A stretch of DNA of 64,000 bases, taken from contig OX421963.1 of NCBI GenBank assembly GCA_949128115.1, positions 39,849,979 to 39,913,978 of the forward strand, read 5' to 3'. The notes beneath the pieces are model-generated. The model saw only the letters and a program-made list of their open reading frames with translations. It was not told the DNA's origin and did no database searches. This document shows positions 57,501 through 64,000 of this stretch, one piece after another; within the stretch, counting starts at the first letter, position 1, and each line of letters opens with the position of its first letter. The position numbers were made by a program, and so were the translations under genes. The DNA is from Anaspis maculata. Lineage: Eukaryota; Arthropoda; Insecta; Coleoptera; Scraptiidae.

Positions 57501-58251
57501 TTTAACGGTCTTGCGGTCAGGAGACCACCGTAAGTGATATTGGGAACTACCAGATCTCTGTTTGAAGACAACTTTCGATATCCCACGACTTCTGAGTCTG
57601 CATTTTCCAAAGGGAAGTACAAACTGCTGTTGTCACTGCGTATGTCCAGGTTTATCACAGAAGAAACTTCCTGTAATTTTGCTTTGGTACATACAAATTC
57701 TAATTTAGTAGAAAAAAGATCTTACAGGAAGCTTGTACTTTTTGAGAAGTTCTTGCAGCTTTTCACTAGTTACAATTTGTGTTTGTACTCTAATTTCGGC
57801 TAATAAATTGGAGAACTTTTGAGATTCATTAACAACAGGCTCTTCTTGAGGTTTGTTTTTTCTTGTCTTGCTCGTGGAGCGGTTTTCAATATAATCCCAA
57901 GACCCATTACATTTGCATGATGTGCACATGTACATGCCTGGAACAAAATTTGAATAGCATAACATTAGAGGCTTCACTCTGTCTCAAATTACCAGTAGCT
58001 TTGTTGATATAAAGGGTTTGGGGGTTGGATTTCTTTTGGCACAAGGGACACTGGGCGATGAAACAAGTAAAACCTTCTTGAAAGCTAACATTTTGCTGTT
58101 TTAAAACCCTTTTAATCAGGGCTGGTGACACTTCTGGGATATCCTCAAAAGGAACATCATTATAGGTCCTCCAACTGAGTCGTCCCACTGGCACTGGTCT
58201 CCAACAAAGAATTGCTGTATATAGTTTCGATTTTTTCACCAGTTGCAACAT
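48423..58251 (-). CDS. TWNK: Twinkle, mitochondrial replicative DNA helicase (complete, seven exons)
   Basis: A hexameric 5'-3' helicase that unwinds mtDNA ahead of DNA polymerase gamma. Exons (minus) are 57993-58251, 57726-57937, 57261-57670, 54156-54306, 53042-53191, 52472-52981 and 48423-48554. All junctions are GT-AG and in phase, for 1824 nt and 607 residues, close to the family size. The first 30 residues are basic and Ser/Leu/Arg-rich, fitting a mitochondrial targeting peptide. Residues 68-71 (CPLC) and 91-94 (CTSC) form a primase-type zinc-binding domain. The degenerate primase-like domain follows. The RecA-like helicase has Walker [10 protein letters not shown] (373-381), [16 protein letters not shown], and Walker [11 protein letters not shown] (Asp474). 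The C terminus matches the family's KNRxxGDLGxxxLEF segment and ends in a short Lys/Thr-rich tail. It is divergent from SDAD1, 365 bp away. Intron 6 is 3.9 kb and holds a SINE and a giant foldback. Confidence 0.93.
48921..49375 (+). mobile_element. tRNA-derived SINE
   Basis: The head resembles a tRNA gene: an A-box-like TAGCGCGGAGG at about 48941 and a perfect B box GGTTCGAATCC at about 48985, at tRNA-like spacing. The tRNA-like part starts near CCCGGCCGG. A non-tRNA body of about 370 bp follows, rich in GC compared with its surroundings. It has no acceptor-stem pairing good enough for a real tRNA. The 3' end and TSD could not be fixed. Confidence 0.7.
50744..52340. mobile_element. Giant foldback element, about 750-bp arms, in Twinkle intron 6
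   Basis: AACCTCGG at 50744 and CCGAGGTT ending near 52338 bound arms that are complementary throughout (GACGTCC, CTCAATTCTGAA, ACCCCCCCTCCAATAACTC and so on). The centre is about 51540. An additional inverted match outside it (about 50140-50195 against about 52370-52450) reaches to about 25 bp from Twinkle exon 6. Confidence 0.85.
52472..52981 (-). CDS. TWNK: Twinkle exon 6 (helicase core, Walker B)
   Basis: 170 codons in phase 0 between the acceptor TTTTAG and the donor GTACCT. Opens [20 protein letters not shown] and contains [10 protein letters not shown], the HPRKE segment and the [19 protein letters not shown] segment of the helicase. Confidence 0.95.
53042..53191 (-). CDS. TWNK: Twinkle exon 5 (Walker A)
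   Basis: 50 codons in phase 0. Contains [19 protein letters not shown]. The donor GTACGC is chosen because only it keeps [11 protein letters not shown] in frame with exon 6. Confidence 0.93.
53233..53538. mobile_element. Foldback MITE, copy 2 (relative of 7717-8053)
   Basis: GGATGGGCTTGAATTGGTGA and its inverted counterpart ending CCATCC are bounded by TTAA (53229-53232 and 53539-53542). The central AAGGATG/CATCCTT and TTGCGAAATC blocks match copy 1. It lies in the intron between Twinkle exons 4 and 5. Confidence 0.8.
53543..54155. other. Twinkle intron, no further feature
   Basis: Intronic sequence between the MITE and Twinkle exon 4. A minus-strand open frame at 53715-54137 has no recognisable domain and lies wholly in the intron, so I do not call it. 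Confidence 0.4.
54156..54306 (-). CDS. TWNK: Twinkle exon 4
   Basis: One splice base plus 50 codons between the acceptor TTTCAG and the donor GTAAGA. Encodes the linker before the helicase, with the PIWHKSI and [14 protein letters not shown] segments typical of Twinkle. Confidence 0.92.
54307..54849. other. Twinkle intron 3, left part
   Basis: No gene is seen. TTAAGGTGGGTTTAGTCAGC at 54400 matches the end of the Harbinger-like element at 62211-62706, so an end fragment of that family is present. Confidence 0.45.
54850..56819. mobile_element. TA-flanked element with repeated CCAATGATTGGCAC motif
   Basis: GGGTAAAACCTCCATTGATT at 54850 and the complement ending TTTTACCC at 56819 have TA on both sides (54848-54849 and 56820-56821). 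The motif CCAAT(G/C)ATTGG(C/A)AC recurs near both ends (about 55068, 55095, 56334, 56395 and 56778), like subterminal binding sites. A foldback MITE (55539-55736) is nested inside. It lies in Twinkle intron 3 and has no transposase. Confidence 0.8.
55539..55736. mobile_element. Near-perfect foldback MITE
   Basis: GAACTTTTTACAGGAGAGCA at 55539 is followed by a stretch whose complement ends at 55736. The arms are about 57 bp and include AACTGCGATTTAAAGTCCGG, and the loop is short. Arm identity is very high, so the insertion is probably recent. Confidence 0.85.
57261..57670 (-). CDS. TWNK: Twinkle exon 3 (primase-like domain)
   Basis: 136 codons plus 2 bases, between the acceptor TTACAG and the donor GTGGGT. 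Contains the [14 protein letters not shown] and [12 protein letters not shown] segments of the primase-like (toprim-related) region, and ends [12 protein letters not shown] before the R codon split by the intron. Confidence 0.92.
57726..57937 (-). CDS. TWNK: Twinkle exon 2 (second half of the zinc-binding domain)
   Basis: Two splice bases plus 70 codons. [17 protein letters not shown] gives the second Cys pair. The acceptor is TTCCAG and the donor GTAAGA. Confidence 0.92.
57993..58251 (-). CDS. TWNK: Twinkle exon 1 (targeting peptide, first Cys pair)
   Basis: ATG at 58251, 86 codons plus one base, donor GTAATT. A Lys/Arg/Ser-rich N terminus without acidic residues for 31 positions is followed by [13 protein letters not shown]. 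Confidence 0.92.
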
Positions 58252-58616
58252 GTTGAACTATTTGAGTGTTTACAAGCGTTTTCCAGCATTTTCAGTTAAC
58301 AATTTAACTTAAATTGGTCGCAATTATTACGAGTTTTTGTGAAAATCTTGAAAAAGTAAACAAAACTTCGCGGGTTTGATGAGGTTATGTCGGACTCACA
58401 AAGTCACAAAGTGCCTCGTGCATAGGCCTCGTGCAGTCAAAATTTTAGGGAGTTTTAATTTTCCCCCAGCTTGTGTCAGAGTGACATCTCACGTCAACTT
58501 GACGTTTCTCTACTACATAACCTCCAAGACTACCTCGTGTCTCGTGGAAGGAACGGCAGTCTGCGGGATGGTCTGCGAGTGATTTTCGCGTAAACAGTGG
58601 TTATAGATCAAGTGAA
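58252..58616. promoter_or_regulatory. Divergent Twinkle / SDAD1 promoter region
   Basis: Only 365 bp separate the two start codons, and no transposon is visible here, unlike almost all other non-coding DNA in the window. Both 5' UTRs must fit in this space, so a shared bidirectional promoter is likely. No specific factor site can be assigned. Confidence 0.6.
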
Positions 58617-59255
58617 ATGGCTCAGAGGTTCGAAGATAAGCTTCACGGCAATCTGCCGCTGCTCCAAAACTACATCAAGCGAGATCCGGAGTCCTACAAG
58701 GCAGATTTCATGCTCCAATTCGAGAACCGGTTCCAAGGAGGATTGGAAACGTTCGAACTGGCCCCAGATCAACCCCACAAAGAACTGCAGGATATAGTGA
58801 TGTTTATAGCGCATGTCACGCATTGTTACCCCAAAGAATTGGAGAGTTTTCCGCAACAGCTGATCGACGTACTGCAGAAGCACAGCACAGTCATGAACAG
58901 ATCTCTGCGGATGAATTTTTGCCGTGCCCTGATTCTGTTGAGGAACAAGGAACTGCTGACGCCAACAGATTTGCTGGAACTGTTCTTCAAATTGCTCCAG
59001 TGTCAGGACAAAACACTCAGGAAGTTTTTGAAAGATCACATCATAACAGACATAGTAAACATGAATGCCAAACACAAGAACGCCAGATTGAACACTACCC
59101 TGCAAAACTTCATGTTCACCATGGTCAGGACTACAAACACCAAAGCAGCGAAAATGTCTGTTGATATCATGATCGAGCTCTACAATAAGAACGTTTGGAA
59201 CGATTCCAAGACTGTAAACGTTATTGCTACAGCATGCTTTTCTAAAATTGTCAAG
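58617..59255 (+). CDS. SDAD1: SDAD1 exon 1
   Basis: Starts [19 protein letters not shown] at ATG 58617 and ends in phase 0 at a GTACTA donor. The open frame running past 59255 is intron read-through. Confidence 0.93.
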
Positions 59256-62200
59256 GTACTACTTATGTGTATTTTAATTCATTTTATTAAACTGATGGAT
59301 GTATAGATATCAGTTAAATATGTGCCATGCATGGAGATGGTATTTTTTGTGTTTTTTGTGTTCACATATAAATTACACCCTCCTCTGGAGACCTCCCCTT
59401 GAAGATAATTTAAAAAATGATAAACGATTTTCACATGATTTTTTCGGTAGGGTTCGAATCTGTCCACAAAAATTGTCTGTGGTATATTGCTTACAGGGTG
59501 CAATACTGCAATATCAAAAAAAAATTCAAATTGTACACCCTGTATTTTAATATGAGAATCGACTCCGCTTTTCATCCTGATTATAAATATATTTCACACT
59601 TGATAGGTTAATCAACGGAACACTTGTGAAAAAAACATTGAAATTTTGAAAAATATCAAAAAATGATTTTTTTCAAAATTGCTAAGTCAATTTTTTATCA
59701 TTTTGGTAAAATGAATATGATTATAGTTTGAAACTTTCACCTCACTCAACTCAACTCTACCAACTCGAATAAAAATATTTTCTCGATATTTTTCAAAATT
59801 GTAGCAGATTTTCTCAAATCTTGACAAGTTTTTTCACGGGTGTTTTTAATCAACCTCTCAAGTGTTATATATATTTACAATTAGGATAAAGAGCGGAATC
59901 GATTCCCATATTAAAATACAGGATGTCCATTTTGAAAAAATTTGTCGATGTTCACCCTGTAAGCGATATAATACCACATGAAATTTTAGTGGACAGATTC
60001 GGAGCCTACGGAAAAAATCATGTAAGAATCGTTTTTTTCTTTTCTAAATCATGTTCAAGGGGAAGCCTCCAAGAGGGGGTATAATTTATACGTGAACATC
60101 CTGTACTTATGTGAGTACTAAGTTCAATAATATGCAGGGTGATTCATGACTGAATATGGGGTGACTGTTACCTTTGGCCCATTTTTATTTAGACTTTTAC
60201 TTGTAACGAAACAGCACAATAGCATCTGCACAAAATTCCTCACTCAGCTAGGTATGGAGTCGTTAGTGGGAAACGTCCCAATTCCAAGATAATAGTTTGA
60301 TTGCGTTGCACTCTGTTCTCGAGCGCAATACGGATTGAACCTCGGATTGAGCGGTGCGTGGTCCCTTCCCTTTTCTCCCTTCCTCCAGTTGCTCCCTTCC
60401 CCAGTTTAATACTAGACAGTTTAATACCATTAGCATCATAATAAATAGGGATCGGAAAGAACAAAGGACTGCATGGATGGTCCGCAGCTTTTATTCTGAA
60501 TTCTTATTTTATGGTGCGATTCTCTAAAAAATTACATTCCATAAAGGCTCTGTTACGTTGTTATTATCTAGGCAACAGCCAATGGCCGACACGGATTTTT
60601 ACATAACAGAGCGTTTATGGAATGTTATTTTTTACAGAATAGCACCATTAGACACTATTCTGACTGGTTTATGATTGTTGGACAAAATTTGAGAGATGGG
60701 CTGAATGTAACTGGATCCGAATATGGCTTCACGGACTTTTTCATTGTACTTTTTTTGTCTTCAAAACTGCAGCTGCAAGTTTCTTCTTCTAAAACCTGTC
60801 GTTCTCATGACGTTTTACTTCAACGACTTTGGTGCAGTCCTGTTTGCCGTTGAGTTTTGATCATATTTGGCCAGGGAAACGATGAAACCCGCGTCACCGT
60901 TAGTTCTACCTTTAAACTTGAATACAAAAAACCTCTTCCAAAAGGTCAAGTGGAACTAATGTGCACGTACTATACAGGGTGTTTCAGTTTTAATCGATCA
61001 AACTTTGGGATAAGATTCTCCTCATCCTCTTGATTCATAAAAAAAAACATAAGTGCCTGTCACTCGCTTCCTAAAAAAGATACAGAGTGTCAAAGTTCAC
61101 TTTTTTCGTTTTTTTGAAAAATTGGTAACTTGCGAACCATGAAGGCAAATTAGCCTAAATTCAGCATAGACTGGTTTGTCGGGAATATCTACCTACCTGC
61201 TGAATTCCGAAAGAATCTGATCAGTGGCGTAAGAGTTATGGTGGATCATTAATTTGGAAGCATCTGAAGAACCTTTAAAAATTACAACCCTCCATGACTC
61301 ATACGCCACTTGACAGATTCTTGCAAAATTTGGCAGGTAGGTAGATATTTTCAAAAAACCAGCCTCCGCTAAATTTGAGCTAATTTGGTTGAATAGTTAG
61401 CAAGTTACCAACTTTTAAAATCGAAAAAAGTGAACTCTGACACCCTGTATTTTTCTTAGGAAGTGAGTGACAGGCATGTATGTTATATTTTTCTGAATCA
61501 AGAGGATAAGGAGAATCCTATCCCAAAGTTTGATCGATTAAATCTGAAACACCCTGTATAAAACACCATGGCGCGTTTTTTTGACAGAAGCGAGTGCTCA
61601 TGTCGCTCGCTCATGTCGCTCGCGTCCCGTGTCATAACCTTTAAACCGTTCAGCTGATTTTGGCCAAGTTTTGTTGATTTGTATCGTATATTGAGCTTAG
61701 GACTCGAAGCGATTTGAATACCAGTTTGGTTGCCGTTCACATGCAATATTGAATACCTTTACCGTTTTCAAATCGATTTCGAATCGATCCTTCATGGAAA
61801 CGTAGTACATTTCATATTGTCGCATTAATCATGAATCACCCTGTAGCACGGATTCCCTGTAGTCAAAGGCATGTAGTCATGTCTATGTCTGTGAGTGAGA
61901 TCTGGTCAGTTGAAGTTGAAAGGACGTAGAGCTCCGATGTTCAAAAGAATAGGATAGGGATTCTAGGCAAGTTGAACGGAACGACTGATAGATGATAGTG
62001 AATGTGTGTCATTAAATGGAATCTGGTGGTGGTGGTGTATTTTGTATCCTGTAAATATTATCCTTGTATGTGAAGGCGAGTGTCAAGGTTCGAGTTGATG
62101 ACATTTCACATGTGACTCATGTGAGCAAGTGAGGTCTGGTCAGTTGAAGTTGATTGAAAGACGTCAGTCTCAGATGATGGTTTTCGTCGTGTATTTTGAG

Positions 62201-64000
62201 TCAATTTTAAGGTGGGTTCAGTCAGCTTATTCAGTCGCTGTTTTAGTTTTAGTCGTTGTCGTAACAGAGAAGAGCGTTCATACAGCAAGATTGAGTCGTA
62301 AGAATTGACCAATAGGAGCTCGAACGATACTGCGCGAACCTTCATCTTCATACGGTCCGTGTTCATAATGGGTAGTATTAATATAAAAACTCGTAAAAAA
62401 ATAAGCATAAATAAGTATTTGCTTACATTTATGAGGAGTACAACTTCTCTGAAATCAAAGCAAATGCTTATGCTATTTTTTTATTAATACATACAACCCA
62501 TTACCGTCACCATCCATGCTCATACCTTATACCGGTAATTACGCAACCTGCAAGTCGGCATCTTACGACAAAGTTCGGAATTCTTACGACTAAAATTAAA
62601 ACTAAAACTCTGTATGAACGCCGCGCATATGACGCGTGCTTTCTACTTTCAAATTTACGACAACGACTACGACTAAAACTAAAACCAAGCTGACTGAACC
62701 CACCTTTAGAGCTATTGAAGGTGACCTGGCAGTTTTGAACCATGCAGAGATATATCTGGGCAGAACAAGTCCTATTTTAGCAATCATTAAAGAACCGATT
62801 TTGAGGGTTATTCAGCCACTCGCTCTGTAATCCACCTCTCCCATCAGGGAAATCACTTGCGCGCATCGCTGTGAGCGCAGATTACCGCTAGTACAGACCG
62901 CCAGTTGTACCCTCACAGGTATGCGTGATGTGCTCATGGGAAAGGTGGATTGCGGAACGCATACTTGTATATAAAGATATTTTGCCAGCGATGCAGTTGT
63001 CAGCGGGTGAGGTGTGTTCAGTCGAAGTTAAAGAAAAGAGCTGTCCGATAGTGAAAAGCTTGCAACCAAATCTGCCAGATTGTTTTGATCATTTGTTTGC
63101 CAGATTTGTTTTTCGTGTCTTTTTTGAAACTCTGGCATGTTTATTCATACAATAACAAATTCTTGATAACCATCTAACAACACCTTTTAAATTCTAGGTG
63201 ATGGTAGCTGCATTAAAATTCTTCCTCGGCAAAGACCCGGAAGAAAAGGATTCGGATGACTCAGATGAAGAAGTTGACCCAAAAGAAGTGGCCATGGCTA
63301 ATAAAGTTAACAAGAAGACTCGAAAACGAGAAAAACAGCTGAACAAGGTGAAAAAAGCTGCGTCGAAGGCTTACAAGAAAAAATCCAAAGCACCCGTATT
63401 CAATTTCTCAGCAATTCATTTGATCCACGACCCCCAAGGCATGGCCGAAAAACTCTATGCCGGATTAAACAGCAGCAACAAAAAATTCGAAGTTAAAATC
63501 CTAACCTTAGACGTTATATCTCGGCTGATAGGGCTTCACAGTCTGTTCCTTTCCGATTTTTATTCATACATTCAGAGATTTCTGCAGCCTCATCAAAGGG
63601 AAGTCACGAGAATTCTGCAATTCACTGCTCAAGCCAGCCATGATTTGGTGCCGCCAGATGATCTAGCTCCCGTTTTGAAGATATTGGCCAATAATTTTAT
63701 AACCGAAAGGAACTCTTCAGATGTAATGGCCATAGGTTTGAATGCTGTCAAAGAGATTTGTGCTAGGTGTCCTTTAGCCATGGATGAGGATTTGTTGAGG
63801 GATTTGGCTATGTACAAGACTTACCGGGATAAGTCAGTTATGATGGCTGCTAAGGGTCTGATCCATCTGTTCAGAGATACAAGACCTGAATATTTGCAAA
63901 AGAAGGATAGAGGTCGCCCTACTGAAGCTTCCACTGAATTGGTACCTCTGCAGTATGGTCAGGTGGATGCTAAAGACTACGTGCCTGGGGCTGAAGTGCT
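58617..64000 (+). CDS. SDAD1: SDA1 homologue (SDAD1), ribosome biogenesis factor, 5' part
   Basis: SDA1 proteins act in the nucleus in maturation and export of the 60S ribosomal subunit. Exon 1 (58617-59255, 213 codons) ends KIVK before a GTACTA donor. Exon 2 starts at 63198 after TTCTAG and is open to the window edge. The N-terminal part has the conserved [19 protein letters not shown] segment and helical repeats of the SDA1 N-terminal domain. Exon 2 continues [18 protein letters not shown], an acidic stretch, then a Lys-rich stretch, [19 protein letters not shown], and the SDA1 core ([26 protein letters not shown]). About 480 residues are visible of the roughly 690-770 usual for the family. 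The intron is 3.9 kb and full of MITEs. Confidence 0.95.
59355..60103. mobile_element. Foldback element in the SDAD1 intron
   Basis: GTTCACATATAAATTACACCC near 59360 pairs with the complement around 60080-60097, ending CATCCTGTA. Inner CAGGGTG/CACCCTG ends (about 59493-59542 and 59915-59958) also mirror each other. It is related to 47017-47751. Confidence 0.7.
60512..60647. mobile_element. Harbinger-like foldback MITE, TTA TSD
   Basis: TGGTGCGATTCT at 60512 and its near-complement AGAATAGCACCA ending at 60647 are flanked by TTA (60509-60511 and 60648-60650). The arms include TTCCATAAA and CTCTGTTAC with partners. 136 bp. Confidence 0.8.
60975..61556. mobile_element. CAGGGTG-type foldback MITE, TA TSD
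   Basis: CAGGGTGTTTCAGTTTTAAT at 60975 is mirrored by the complement ending AACACCCTG at 61556. TA lies on both sides (60973-60974 and 61557-61558). The arms are complementary over about 280 bp, including GATCGATcAAACTTTGGGAT and its partner. Confidence 0.88.
61844..62210. other. SDAD1 intron, unassigned
   Basis: No repeat was delimited. Two copies of a block around GAGATCTGGTCAGTTGAAGTTGA (about 61899) and GAGGTCTGGTCAGTTGAAGTTGA (about 62131) suggest a local direct duplication. Confidence 0.4.
62211..62706. mobile_element. Harbinger-like element, TTA TSD
   Basis: GGTGGGTTCAGTCAGCTT at the left and its complement ending ACCCACC at the right are bordered by TTA-type target sequence (about 62208-62210 and 62707-62709; the end may be shifted by one base). 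CGACTAAAACTAAAAC and CGTTGTCGTAA blocks pair further in. An isolated end of the same family is at 54400. Confidence 0.7.
62829..62953. mobile_element. Small MITE with inverted ends AATCCACC
   Basis: AATCCACCTCTCCCATC near 62829 pairs with CATGGGAAAGGTGGATT ending near 62952. The middle is GC-richer. It lies in the SDAD1 intron. Confidence 0.5.
63198..64000 (+). CDS. SDAD1: SDAD1 exon 2 (partial, runs off the window)
   Basis: Opens after the acceptor ATTCTAG at 63197 in phase 0 with [20 protein letters not shown] and stays open to 64000. It carries the acidic and basic low-complexity stretches and the conserved SDA1 core. The C-terminal part lies outside the window. Confidence 0.93.
   Translation, partial: MMVAALKFFLGKDPEEKDSDDSDEEVDPKEVAMANKVNKKTRKREKQLNKVKKAASKAYKKKSKAPVFNFSAIHLIHDPQGMAEKLYAGLNSSNKKFEVKILTLDVISRLIGLHSLFLSDFYSYIQRFLQPHQREVTRILQFTAQASHDLVPPDDLAPVLKILANNFITERNSSDVMAIGLNAVKEICARCPLAMDEDLLRDLAMYKTYRDKSVMMAAKGLIHLFRDTRPEYLQKKDRGRPTEASTELVPLQYGQVDAKDYVPGAEV

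Larger units (their letters stand above)
60135..61843. mobile_element. CAGGGTG-type element with short inverted ends
   Basis: CAGGGTGATTCATGA at 60135 and TCATGAATCACCCTG ending at 61843 are inverted. Homology does not extend far inward. The right flank starts with TA, while the left has TG. It hosts 60512-60647 and 60975-61556. Confidence 0.65.

Noticed and set aside
58608..59105. Long minus-strand frame opposite SDAD1 exon 1
   Set aside because: Antisense shadow of a well-supported coding exon.

Overview
This window is eukaryotic, most likely from an insect with a repeat-rich genome. The coding exons are short islands with GT-AG introns, the recognisable proteins are animal proteins, and the DNA between them is packed with small DNA transposons, many of them ending in TA/CAGGGTG. 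The frequent TAGGTACCTA-type words and the foldback load would fit a hemipteran, but I cannot name a species from the sequence alone.

Genes, left to right. (1) An orphan rhodopsin-like GPCR on the plus strand (2175-3487, two exons). (2) A GT25 procollagen galactosyltransferase on the minus strand. It has three exons in the window, 47980-48167, 30336-30564 and 26528-27180, separated by introns of 17.4 kb and 3.2 kb. I could not find its C-terminal half. (3) A complete mitochondrial helicase Twinkle gene on the minus strand. Its seven exons run from 58251 to 48423, every splice phase fits, and they give 607 codons plus a stop. (4) SDAD1/SDA1, a ribosome biogenesis factor, on the plus strand from 58617. 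It runs off the right edge. Twinkle and SDAD1 are divergent, with 365 bp between their start codons. Twinkle and the GT25 gene lie head to tail, with 255 bp between the Twinkle stop and the GT25 start codon.

Everything else is mobile DNA or unassigned sequence. Elements with clear target-site duplications (TSDs): hAT-like elements (8-bp TSDs) at 284-1641, 17995-19455, 18703-19098, 38224-38391 and 39100-40808; TA-flanked elements at 3491-4437, 26376-26496, 31887-33127, 33132-33652, 39280-40200, 47017-47751, 54850-56819 and 60975-61556; an internally deleted piggyBac (TTAA TSD) at 36080-37022; and TTA-flanked Harbinger-like elements at 60512-60647 and 62211-62706. There is also an LTR-retrotransposon fragment (LTR 14323-14745 plus part of gag), a LINE reverse-transcriptase tail (about 19600-20000), a broken Tc1-like transposase (44651-45605) and a tRNA-derived SINE (about 48921-49375).

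The most unusual content falls into two groups. The first is very long foldback (inverted-repeat) elements with arms up to about 1.7 kb (21146-24577, 31519-34477, 34500-42835, 50744-52340). The second is two elements (15584-16444 and 35095-40834) whose ends are inverted tandem arrays of 14-17 bp units flanked by perfect 8-bp TSDs. Insertions sit inside insertions, and in one case the undisturbed opposite arm of the host foldback preserves the empty site.
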